This document shows positions 24,719 through 34,709 of a stretch of 64,000 nucleotides of DNA, in pieces. The first letter of the stretch is position 1; every line of letters starts with the position of its first letter. The translations under genes were made by a program, and so were the position numbers. The DNA comes from Rhytidiadelphus loreus (Eukaryota > Streptophyta > Bryopsida > Hypnales > Hylocomiaceae): the NCBI GenBank assembly GCA_947034895.1, contig OX344762.1, positions 80,408,981-80,472,980 on the forward strand. The letters are read 5' to 3'. The notes beneath the pieces were generated by a model. The model ran no database searches. It was not told the DNA's origin and saw only the letters and a program-made list of their open reading frames with translations.

Positions 24719-26627
24719 TTAAACCCTAAATGCCCAAGCCTTTTTTAATCTTCTTGGTGTCTAAATTAAACAAAAAGTCTAAGTTTTGATAAATTTTGTT
24801 GGATTAAAAAAAATTATAACCATACAAATTCATACAAATTCAAACTAGACGTGTTATGAATCATATGGAAAAGAAAATATGACAAAATCATGTATGGATT
24901 GAAATATAAGAATGTTTGATAATTAGGGTGTTAAAACTCTCAAAAGTGATTTGAAGTCTACCAATATATTTTTTACATGTCAAATCTCAAATTGAGGTTA
25001 TAAAAAAAATATGAGTTCAAAGGACATAACATACTACAATTAATTTAAAATTTGAAATTCACTCTCTAATTTTTTTTAAATGAATTTCTAATGCATCAAG
25101 ATCTAGTGTATTTGAGGCTCATCTCCAAGAGCCTCAAACATTGAAAAATCAAGACTTGCAATGGAAAACCTTGTACAAAATCTTCTACAGAAAAACCATA
25201 TTAAATAATTTTTTGCAAAATTGGATTTTTGACATTTAAAATGGACTTCAAAGGTTATTCAACTTTAAAAAACATGTACTAAAAATGACACTTTAGTAAG
25301 ATTTTTATTTGACTTCAAAGCTTAGCAAACACAAAAATCTTCATGTGTTGGGTATTTAGGGGGCAAGGGATTTAAGAAGGTAATCTATTGTAGAACCCTT
25401 AAAGTCACACAAGTGTACCATGTGTCATTGCCAAAATATAATAAAATAAAGATAAAAGTAATTTTCTAATTCATAAAAAATAAAAAATAAAAAATCTTTT
25501 TTGCCATGAATAGAACACTACAAAACAAAGTCCGTACACCTTCTAGTTTGTTGTGGTGTGAGAAGTTGTGTTCTTAATATGAATAGAAAGTTTTATGCAC
25601 AAAAGAGTGCAAGGGCTTTGTTTTGTGGCATTTGGATATGTGATGTCAAAGTTATGATTTTTTTTAAATGAAAGATAATTTAATATAAAATTTTAATTTT
25701 TAAAAAATAAAAAAACCCCTTAACTTTCACATAGTAGGTCCAAACACTACAAAACAAAGTCCATATAGCCCTCCCCACAAAGAGTTTTCGAATAGTACCA
25801 AGAACACAATTGAAGGACTCATGGTTTCTTAAATCTCAACATATCAAACAAACAAAACAAACAAACAAACAATTTTAAAATATAGATTTTGATGTAATTT
25901 CTTGTGTCATAACAAAGGGTGATTTGTCATAAAAGGGATAATTTCCAAGGTCACCCCTTCGTCCTTTAACCCCAAAATGACCTTGAGGACAAAATGTGTC
26001 CTTGACCAATTTTTGAAGTTAAATAAAACCTTACTAAATTAATTTTTTTAGTAGTTTATATTTTTGAAAAAATCTTTTTGAAGTCTAGTTTTAGCTTTAA
26101 AAATCTGATTTTGAAAATGATTGATTATGATTTTTCTATTCAAGATTTTGTGCACAAGTGTCCATTGCAATCTTGACTTTTTGTAGTGTCGAGGGCTCTT
26201 GGGAATGAGCCTCAAATATACTAGATCTTTAAGAAAAAATCACATTAGAAATTCATTTAAAAAAATTGTAGAGTATATTTTGAGAAGTCATAAATTGATT
26301 GGAGTTATGCATGTTAGGCCCTTTAACCTTATATTTTTTTGATGCCCAACTTTTTAGATTTGACATGTGAAAAGAGGATTGAAAGACTTCAAATCAATTT
26401 CACAGTTTTAACACCCTCATGATCAAACACTATAATCTTTCAATCCATAAGAGATATTGCTGTATTTTCTTTTCTAATGTGATCTCTAACATGACTAGAT
26501 TGATTTTATACGGTTACAATTCAAAAAAACATGATATAACTTATCAAAATGTTGGCTTTTTGTTCAATTTAGAACAAATTCCTAGAAGCTCAGAAAATTC
26601 CAGGGTCATTTTGGGGTTAAGGGTTAA
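24719..26627. repeat. Long imperfect palindrome, about 1.9 kb
   Basis: Successive landmarks on the left arm recur in inverse order and orientation on the right, around a centre near 25.68 kb. AAACCCTAAATG at 24721 mirrors 26600-26620. AATTAAACAAAAAGTCTAAG near 24766 mirrors 26545-26570. TTTGAGGCTCATCTCCAAGA at about 25110 mirrors 26187-26215. GTTGTGTTCTTAATATGAATAG at about 25566 mirrors 25800-25815. Both outer ends carry TTAA next to CCC. The arms have many substitutions, so this is an old inverted duplication, two TTAA-type elements tail to tail, or a foldback element. Confidence 0.7.
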
Positions 26628-26639
26628 TGGTGGAGAGTG

Positions 26640-27040
26640 AGTTGGAACTAAATGTACGGAGTATGTCTGTTTTGGAAAGTTAGTGGAGAGGAGACAAGGT
26701 GATTTTAAAAAAATGGCCATTGAGCGCTTTCTAGGTAAGTGTTGAAATTTGTTGTTGCCACGTCATGGACTGTCGTACATGTTTCCTTCAATCCCAATGT
26801 TACACGCGGTCCCTTTCCCTCCCCAATATAATCATGTCATGCTGAACCTGCCCTTCACGGCTTCTTCAACAACATTTCGCAACAATATTGTACTCCTTGA
26901 AATATCATTACAAGACTGTACAGTCCTGAGTGTTGTCCATTTGAAACAAATAAAAAACCTCTTGTGGCTATGGATTTCCATTTGTTTAAAAAAAAAATTT
27001 AATTTTTAAATTGAAAAAAATCTATCTTCCGAAACGGAAA
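26640..27040. other. Transition to the GC-rich gene island
   Basis: AT-rich sequence gives way to GC-richer sequence. CTATGGATTTCCATTTGTTT and an A-run at about 26968-27000 resemble the retroposon tails elsewhere. No gene is supported. Confidence 0.4.
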
Positions 27041-27862
27041 GCGAATATTTGAACAAATCGAACGGCATCCCAAGTTGCAGATTATATTTCGTCCGGGCAG
27101 ACCCTTATCGGGCAGATATTCCTGGGGTGTCGAATTTCCGTCCAAGCCGGCGCCTTGGGAGACGAGCCCCACATTTCCGTGCAGCATCCTGAAGGAAGAA
27201 TCCTTCCAATCGTCCAGTCTTCGCCCTCGGCCAACTGGAATACCAGCCAACTGAACGAAGAATTCGAACAAAGAATCCGCTTCCGTCATTCAATCGTCCG
27301 TCCAAGGACGAGCGACAACTGCTCGGAACCATAACGATAAGAACCTTCCCGTTTGCCGCCCGTCGCCGAGGTGGACGTACGACAGTACCCGACAGTGAAC
27401 TCTTCCGTCAAAACGATCGTTCGTACGTCGATTTCATGAACGATCGTCCGTCCTCCCGAAGGTTCGCCACAGGATCAGGGTCAGGACACTGGCAAGAACC
27501 AGCACTTCCGCAGGGGCTGCTTTTCGGGACACCCAGACTTGCACATGCGGCGGACGGTGGTCGCAATTTCACCAGTTTTCGCCAATTTTTCCAAATCCAA
27601 ACCCAAGCCTGTCATCCCTCGCCATCGGAAAGATCGTAGGCAACCAGGAGTTGCCCAACCAATTCAAAACACACACACACACAACCCATACTCCTAATCT
27701 CGCAGTTCCCACGATTTGTGCACACAACTTTCTTTTCACCACTTGCATCCCAGCCTCTTGCATCTCGTTCAATCGCTCAATCTCCCTTTGCGATCTATTC
27801 CCAGTTCTTTTTCCGATAAAATTGATGCATTAGGGCCCCCCGATCGCGTGTTTTCAGTCAGT
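27041..27862 (+). promoter_or_regulatory. GC- and CpG-rich 5' flank and probable leader of the EDR2_C gene
   Basis: The base composition changes sharply to CG-rich, with many CGTCCG-like motifs (27090-27480), immediately upstream of the only intact host gene. A (CA)n tract lies at 27667-27681, and C/T-rich sequence at 27720-27830 is typical of a plant leader. No clear TATA box can be assigned. The reading frame of the gene is open upstream to 27716, but that part translates into low-complexity His/Leu/Ser sequence and is more likely untranslated. Confidence 0.5.
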
Positions 27863-28861
27863 ATGAGAGAGTGTGGGGGTACTTTTCACCAGAAGATGCA
27901 CGCAGTGGTGCCTGTGCGCGAGGACGACGACGACGACGACGGGACGTGGATGGCGACGACAAAGAAAGTGCGGCAGGATTGGGAGGAGGAGGTGCGGATC
28001 GGGGGTTCCTTGCAGAATGTCGACTTAGAGACCGATGGCGTGCAGCACGGCTGGGCTTCTCCTCCTGCACCATTGTTTATGGTTCGCGGCTTGAATTACC
28101 TCCAGAAGAGGCAGAAGATGCCATGCTCGGAGAGTTTGCTTCGTCCTTTGGGGGTCGACTGGTTGCGTTCCAACGGCCGGTTAGATCACATCCTTTCCCA
28201 CCCGGAGAATCGCGTGATGCAAGCGTTGAGTAAAGCCTCCGTGGAGTCTCGCAAAAACTCGTTTATTCTCGCCGTGAATTTGCAAATCCCAGGTAAGGAG
28301 CCTCACAGCGCGGTGTTCTACTTCGTGACGGACGACCCCATCATAGAAGGCTCCCTGCTCTACCGTTTCGTCCACGAAGACGACGCCTTCCGGAACAGCC
28401 GCTTCAAGCTCATCAACCGGATCGTGAAAGGGCCGTGGATCGTGCGCACGGCCGCGGGCAACCACGCGGCGTGTCTGTTGGGGAAGGCGCTCACGTGCCG
28501 GTACATCAAAGGGCGGAACTACTTGGAAGTCGACGTGGACATGGGCTCTTCCACGGTCGCTAATGCGATTCTGCACTTAGCGCTCGGGTATGTCACGACG
28601 GTGTCTGTGGACATGGCGTTTCTGATTGAGAGCCAGTCCGACGAAGAGCTTCCGGAGAAGCTGCTGGGCGCAGTGCGAATGGCGCAGATTGAGATGGAGT
28701 CGGCGGCGTATTTTCCGTTGCATCCTCCTTCCGAGAATGAACCCGCTACCACAACGACTGCTAGGGAGTCGGGGCAGTACTGGCGGAAGTTTGGGAAGAG
28801 CTTGTCGAAGCTCGGGAGCCATGGCAGCAGGAACGGGAGAACAATTGATGAGGAGCAGTAA
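27863..28861 (+). CDS. EDR2_C (DUF1336) domain protein, single-domain form
   Basis: The intact intronless frame encodes 332 residues from the ATG at 27863. The frame is open further upstream to 27716, but that extension is not protein-like. Residues 21-26 are an Asp run. From about residue 64 to 280 the sequence follows the EDR2 C-terminal domain: WASPPAPLFMVRGLNYL, then the NLQIPG segment, FRNSRFKLI, GPWIVRTAAGNHAACLLGKA, NYLEVDVDMGSS and ELPEKLLG. In Arabidopsis EDR2 this domain follows PH and START domains; here both are absent, as in the shorter plant DUF1336 proteins. The molecular activity is not firmly known; EDR2 itself negatively regulates cell death in disease resistance. The Ser/Arg/Lys-rich tail is probably disordered. 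Codon use is much GC-richer than the surroundings, but that fits an expressed gene in its own island rather than transfer. Confidence 0.9.
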   Translation: MRECGGTFHQKMHAVVPVREDDDDDDGTWMATTKKVRQDWEEEVRIGGSLQNVDLETDGVQHGWASPPAPLFMVRGLNYLQKRQKMPCSESLLRPLGVDWLRSNGRLDHILSHPENRVMQALSKASVESRKNSFILAVNLQIPGKEPHSAVFYFVTDDPIIEGSLLYRFVHEDDAFRNSRFKLINRIVKGPWIVRTAAGNHAACLLGKALTCRYIKGRNYLEVDVDMGSSTVANAILHLALGYVTTVSVDMAFLIESQSDEELPEKLLGAVRMAQIEMESAAYFPLHPPSENEPATTTTARESGQYWRKFGKSLSKLGSHGSRNGRTIDEEQ

Positions 28862-29720
28862 CAGTAGTTGTAGGAATAGGAAGAGGGTGGCGATGGCGTG
28901 TACAGGGGCTGGTGACCGAGGGTACAGTCCAGTAGGGTGGGCATTTCTTAAGGAGATTCCTAATTTTGTAGAAGTATGCAACCAACTAGCAAATTTTAGT
29001 GTTTCGCAGACGAGAAACCTATTAGTGTTCTCGCGCTTCGGCTTCTTAAAAGAATCGACCAATTCTGGTCGAATGATGGCAACTTGGATCTCACTTTGGG
29101 TATGTTTGGGTGTTCACATGGGGGATTATTCTTGCGTGGGTTCATTTGGGTTTGTGTTGATGCCGTTGAGATTGTTATGTGAACATGATTTTGAGTGTAT
29201 TCCCCGAGTGACTAATTTGTACTGTAGAGACCTGGCTCAGGTAACTCAGCATATTCTAGGGTTTCTTCTTCCAAGCTTTGGGGAATATCCTTACCTCTAA
29301 TCTTGGTTTTCAGGGTTCTCACAAATCCTATGAAGTGGTTTGTCAAAGCGGGGCAGCCGTGGGCGTAAGAACGGGAGAATCAGTAGGGATGGTGGCGATG
29401 GTGTGTACAGATAATGGTGATGAAGGATGCAGAAGGTGACTTGAGGGCTATCAGTTGCACAGGGTTGGCATTCCTAATTTCGTAGAACTATGCAGGCTAC
29501 AAGCCAATTTTAGTGTTTCGCATACGATGTTTTTTCACACTGTAGCTTGCAAAGTGAACAGCAACAATTTCGAACTCTCTTCACTTTTGGAGGATGGAAA
29601 TTCTCATCTCACGTGGGTGTATTTTTGGTGTGTGCAGATAGGCGATAATGCATGTGTTGGTTCATTTGGTACTCAAGTGTGACTTGGTATTGATACTAGC
29701 TGTTCACTTTACTATGCTTG
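28811..29720 (+). repeat. Diverged tandem duplication covering the gene's 3' end
   Basis: The last coding bases and trailer (28811-29180) are followed by a second version at 29343-29720. Shared landmarks in the same order are GAACGGGAGAA, GGTGGCGATGGTGTGTACAG, TTTTAGTGTTTCGCA, CTCTGG/ACTTTGGGTAT-type segments, and TGTGTTGGTTCATTTGG. The second copy is shortened and has no long coding frame, so only the 3' part of the gene was duplicated or retained. Open frames at 28626-29300 and 29455-29682 overlap this repeat and are not supported as genes. Confidence 0.65.
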
Positions 29721-29724
29721 CATG

Positions 29725-32120
29725 ATTTTACTTTCTTCTGGGTGGCTAGTTTATGCCAAAAGAGGACTTTGTGGAGGAAACTCTGCATGCTATAACTTAG
29801 GGCATTTTCTCCAGTGGGGATGCTTCGAACGTGGCTTCAAGGTCTTACTTTGACATCCTCATAATCTGGGCGGCTAGACCGTGCAAGCTGACCCATTTAG
29901 GATGTAATATACGAAGTATCTTTTTGAAATTCGGGTCTCCAAAGGTTGTTCTCATAAAGGTCATCTGTATGTAACTTTAGGTGAGGTAGTTTGCTCTTGA
30001 AGCGACCTTTTAAGAGCTGATTGCATTGGGCCCTCCTTGAAACAATTTTCAGTAAATTTTCGTAGGAAGAAAAATGGAATTGGCATCTAACCTAAGTCGT
30101 TTGATATTTTTTTAGACCTTCATGGAATTCATTAGGAATTTTTCAAGTTGAAAGGGAGCGGTCACTAAAAGTGCCCACCTCCCGAAATGTACACTATTTG
30201 GTACATTGAAGAAAGCCAAATGTACCTTTCTGTTAGTGGTCGCTTTTAGAGCACCCTACCTTCGCAAGACCTTTGTGCCTTTCATATCCTATTGAAAATT
30301 GGGTCTCACTTCTAGGCCTGTCCCCTTCTGGATTTCTGCATCCTGCATTGTTTACTTAATTATTGTTCTGCATGTTTGAATGTGGACTGCAGAACAACTG
30401 AAGATGTCTTTTGGTGCATATGCAGAGGGAGGTAAGTTAACTTACAGCATCTTTGTAGCAGATTTCTGAGCCACATAGCAGGAGAGCGGTTCGTTGTGCA
30501 GTCCTGACATCGATGTCTTGGTTTCTCAATTTTTCTTGTCAATTTGTGTGTGAGGAAATTGATGTGTGGCTTTTCTTGACATTCCTTGTAAATGACACAT
30601 GATCCGGCATTGTGCTTTCGCTTTACTGGCGTTACTTATTAGGCAGGGTATTAGCATGGAATTTTCTCATCTCCATTAGTGAGTCCTTAACAAAATTTCC
30701 CTCCTTTCGTTTTGCTGTTGGAGGTGCGCTTCGGTATAAGATGCAATAACCAGAGATTTTGTTATAATTTCAACTTCTGAGATTTGCATCTTCTGAAGAC
30801 GGAATGTGACTTGGGGACAGGGAAGAGCATTACTGGAATAAGTGGATAAAGTAGATGAGCTGCGCATTGACAATAAGAATGGGCGTGACCCAGGCTTTGG
30901 CCCTGATTTGGCTCTACCACAATCTATAACGTACAGAGAGTCACAGTCTTTGGAGGAGCATCTGGAGCTGAAAAATCAGGTCAGAAGTGAATAGGAAACT
31001 TATTTGAAATATCGGGTACACTAAATTAAGCCTTCTCTAACGACTCTGCCCAAATGACACTGCCGTGTGGACAAATAGGCCCAGGCACAAGTGTTCAGAG
31101 CTTGACAAGTGGATGTTGTCCTATCAAGGGAGCTTCATGGTAATGAAGTGACCAAGAACTGCGGCCAAGACTTTTCCTTAACTTACATTGTGATTGAAGT
31201 AGTACAGCTGGCTGGGCCAATGTCACTTTACACCAAGGTGAAAACATCTACGTTACAACAGTCAAAATAAGAAATTCAGCATAGGTGCAAGTTGTCTTTT
31301 TCAGTAGGGGGAATATTTTTTCTCCTGCTAGCAAGTGGAAATCATGAATTCACCAAAAAAAATATACTTCTTGGACCAACCATGTGAGCTCCATCATTCT
31401 TCAAAGTGAAAAAATGTATAGACCACTTAAACCCACCCTATTTTTTGTTATAGCTGACTTCATTAAGTGCCACTCATTACTTGTAAAAAAAGCCTCAAAG
31501 GGATATGTTGTGGCCCTTCAACTGTGTCAAAATGGATTGCAATATGTCTCCATGTGATGTAAAAACAACTTTCAAGTAATTGGAGGCAATCCAACAATGT
31601 CTTCATTATGACTTATTATTGCATGGCCAACCTAGTCCAATTTGAACGTGTCTAGCAACTATTCAAGGTTGATGCCCTTATGTCCTTTCTGAAATGAGCT
31701 CAAATTCTCTCACTCACGACCATTGCCGTGAAGTTTTGTGGTTGATTTAGAAGAGCACATGGCATCTAGCTAAAGTAGTGCTTGTATATTTTTAATCAAC
31801 AATCCAAATATATATTTTTATATAAAATATCATCCTTCCAATATTCCTAATTTTCAAATACCATACATAAATGCCTTCACTATATCCTTTATATATTATT
31901 TTTAGCCTACTAAATAAAATAAATGCAGTAAAAAACGTAACAACTAATGTAAAAGCTAACTTAAAAATAACTACGAATTGAACTTTGAGTTACTAAACTC
32001 CCATTATATAACTAATATAAAAAACTAATATAAAAAATATATATATGACTATTTTTAACTAGTAAACAGACCACCTCATGATATCCACCCCTTATAAACT
32101 TGCACATTCGCTGGTATGTG
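29725..32120. other. Stretch without a supportable gene
   Basis: Base composition is mixed to about 31.3 kb, then AT-rich. A small inverted pair (AGCGGTCACTAAAAG at about 30156 and TAGTGGTCGCTTTTAGAG at about 30233) flanks 60 bases that contain two copies of AATGTAC. No open frame with a family signature was found. Some of the 29.7-31.3 kb part may be trailer or non-coding transcript of the upstream gene, which I cannot test. Confidence 0.4.
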
Positions 32121-32125
32121 CTTGT

Positions 32126-32893
32126 TTAACCTCTAAAGGACTAAGTTTTTTTTTTCAAGGAAACATTGTCAAAAACTGCAGTTTTTGGTATATTATTCAA
32201 AAATGAAAATTGGATTTAAAAAAAAAAAATTCAACCACACAAAATTGAAGTAAATTATTTAAACAAAGTGTGGAAAAAATTTCAGCTTGTTTGACTACAT
32301 GGATTGACATTTGAAGTGAAATAAAGAAACTTTTTTTCATTCCTACGAAATAGGGTTAGTAGACTTTGGGCCCTCTTCAAAAACAATTTTTGGCTTTTTG
32401 CTCTACACAAAAATGAGGATTTTCACCATTTATAAGTATGTGAGATTAGGTTTATTCATAAAAAAATTTAGAAGCAACTGAGATGTTTAGCTTACACAAA
32501 ATCACTTTGCAATGCAAGTAGGTTAAATGAATTGGTAATATATGAGTTTTTTTTTTGATGATTTCTTGTGCAACAAAGAAATTTTTTATTTGAAATCCAA
32601 ATGGTGAAAAGTTAGAGATAAACATTTGGAATATGTAAAAAATTAGAATGAGATTTGAGGATTAAATTTATTTATTTTTTGGACAATTGTATGCCATATT
32701 TTATTAATTACATGCATGCCAAAATTTTAAAGTTGAAGAGCTTTTTTGTGAAAGATTCCCAAAAGATTTTTTAATTGCCCGAGTTGCCCAAAAAGTTCAG
32801 GGTAGTATTGAAGTCAATTTTGGTTGGATGTTCATTGAACTCACAAAAAAAAAATTGTGCATTGAACTCACACTTGGTCCTTTTGGGGGTTGA
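32126..32893. mobile_element. Candidate TTAA-ended non-autonomous element (copy A)
   Basis: The left end is TTAACCTCTAAAGGACTAAG. The right end, reversed, is TCAACCCCCAAAAGGACCAAG, so the ends are inverted with shared CCYCNAAAGGAC. The right flank has decayed from TTAA to TTGA. The interior shares ordered phrases with the candidates at 43.9 and 58.6 kb (for example GACATTTGAAGTGAAATAAA). Non-coding. Confidence 0.5.
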
Positions 32894-33197
32894 CAAGAAA
32901 GAAAATATGGGCCAACGTTAGTCTTCAATCCTTTGATCTTCATCCTGGTTTTTAGTAACTTCAACTTCAGCTTCATCCAACCTTCTATTATGTGGGAATC
33001 TACCACCCTTTATATCATTGCAATTTTATTTTGCTATAGCATGTGGTGAAAAATCCCTCTTATATTCAAGGAAATTGCCTTCAAATTCCTTACTTACTTT
33101 TGGCAAAGGACAAGTTCTCAAATTCTCACAATTTCTCTCAAGATTTGCACAAATTGTCAAGAATTGCATGGCTTGCTTCCTATCTTGACTTCTAATT

Positions 33198-33383
33198 CAC
33201 TAGAAGAAAATTGTATTAAAATCCCTGAAAACACGTCACCTTGTTTTTGTTAAGTTCCCATTTCGAAACACAAAAAAACGTTTTTTCTCTGTTTTTCTCC
33301 GTTTTCACTACATTTTGAAACAGGAACTTAACAAAAACAAGGTGATGTATTTTTAGGGATTTTAACACAGTTTTCTTCTAGTG
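33198..33383. mobile_element. CACTA-type hairpin MITE (copy 2)
   Basis: The 186-base element begins CACTAGAAGAAAATTGTATT and ends in the inverse. The arms contain CACCTTGTTTTTGTTAAGTTCC on the left and its complement on the right, around a T/C-rich loop. ATT at 33195-33197 and ATT at 33384-33386 form a perfect 3-base target duplication. The outer 12 bases are identical to the 17950-18154 element, but the interior is unrelated, so these are two subfamilies sharing transposase-recognised ends. Confidence 0.9.
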
Positions 33384-33599
33384 ATTGTAATGTATGTTGA
33401 TCCATTGTCTATGACCTTGGTCTCCATCTGTGAGGCTGTAATATAAGGTTGTTTGGCCAAGAATGATTGGATACGTAGAGTTGGCTTGAACAAAAAAGTT
33501 TTGCTTGTCTCTCACATTTCCAATCAACACATTTACATTTGAACAAGCTCCATATAAATCTCCACGTGAATTGTCAAGCTCTAATTATTAAGGATGTGC

Positions 33600-33909
33600 A
33601 AGAATTAAAATTGAAGATGGCTAAGCTTGAAGAAAAGAGTTATGGACATATTGATACATCAAAGCAATAATTGGGAACTAAATCTAAGCCCACTAGAGGT
33701 AGGTTGTCTCTTCATTATACATGGTGTGATAGTTTTGAGCATTCATGAAGGGATTGTGTTCATTACACAAAGGTTTTCGTAATGGTATTGTATTTTTCAA
33801 AGAAAGAAGGATTCATTCAAGAGAGACAAGATTTTCATTGGATATAAACTTTGGTAAAGGTGGCACAAAGGTATTAGTGGAGGGATTGCAGAGCTTGATT
33901 GAAGATTGA
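33600..33909 (+). pseudogene. Relic of a retrotransposon gag-like zinc knuckle
   Basis: The plus-strand frame through 33704-33755 spells a pattern like Tyr-x2-Cys-x4-His-x4-Cys (WCDSFEHS then RDC). This matches a CCHC zinc knuckle in which the first Cys codon has become Tyr and a stop lies inside the x4 segment. Downstream, in a different frame, comes NFGKGGTKVLVEGLQS, a motif I associate with gag-like proteins of plant retroelements. Stops and a frameshift show it is dead. No LTRs or pol segments are visible nearby. Confidence 0.45.
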
Positions 33910-34424
33910 GTGAAAAACACATTCTTTGGTTGAATTTATAGGAACCAAATTCTTTTCAAATCTATTTTTTATTAAGATGTATGGTTTTTAGAAGTTGTAT
34001 TTACATGTAGAAAGATCTTTGGTGTGGTGTGTGGAGGAGCAAAGATAGTAGGAAAGTGGATTGAACGAGTTGAGGTTGTGTACATGTAGTGGGATTGTTC
34101 ATGAAGTTAGTGGTTGTGTTTTCTTAGGGCATTTGTTTTGGAATCGTAGGATTGCAGTTTAAAGTAGGATTTGGGTTGCTTGTTGATAAGGGGTGCATTG
34201 CCAAGCATTTGTTCATGTATGCAAAGGAGTTAAAATAAAGGAACATATTGAAGTAGTTTGCAAGAAAGAAGAGGATGTGATTTCAAAGGTGGGTTGTAGT
34301 TTGATGTTAAAGGCTTTGCCATCTTGAATTTACATCTCATTTGGAGAACAAGGTAGATAAATTCTCCAAGAAATAGTTTCATAGGATCAATTTCTAGAAT
34401 ATATGATGATAGGTTTAAAAGTAA

Positions 34425-34703
34425 CATTACATGTGTTTTGGCTGCTTGGGAGGGCTTCGAGTTCCCAACTCGAAACCCACCTGAGAAACGCCGAAACCTG
34501 CCGTTCTCCGCCTATGCTAACCTGGCCGAGAGACTGCCAGGTCAGTTTTCGAAAAAAAACAAAACAACTTTGTTTCTCATTTTAAGGACTTAAAAAAAAT
34601 TCAAAAAAAAGAAGTCTGACACCGGAGTTCGAGAAGACTGGGGGGAACGAAGCTAGGAACAAGCCCGAAATGGCCCTCCAGCCTCCCCCAATCTCATCTA
34701 ATG
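34425..34703 (+). mobile_element. CATTAG-family TIR element (copy 3)
   Basis: About 279 bases, starting CATTACATGTG and ending CAATCTCATCTAATG. Internal landmarks are GGGAGGGCTTCGAGTTCCCA near the left, CTGCCAGGTCAG in the middle, and GGGGGGAACGAAGCTAGGAA followed by GAAATGGCCCTCCAGCC at the right. The left and right blocks are partly complementary, extending the inverted ends inward. It creates a spurious 60-codon frame. Non-autonomous. Confidence 0.75.
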
Positions 34704-34709
34704 CCACTC

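Noticed and set aside
28181..29062. Minus-strand open frames of 131-161 codons opposite the EDR2_C gene
   Set aside because: They are GC-rich shadows of the plus-strand gene; composition (Arg/His/Pro/Ser-rich) and lack of any signature argue against real antisense genes.
28626..29300. 224-codon plus-strand frame overlapping the end of the EDR2_C gene
   Set aside because: It is frame-shifted over the real coding region and continues into the duplicated trailer; no domain, Cys/Arg/Ser-rich.
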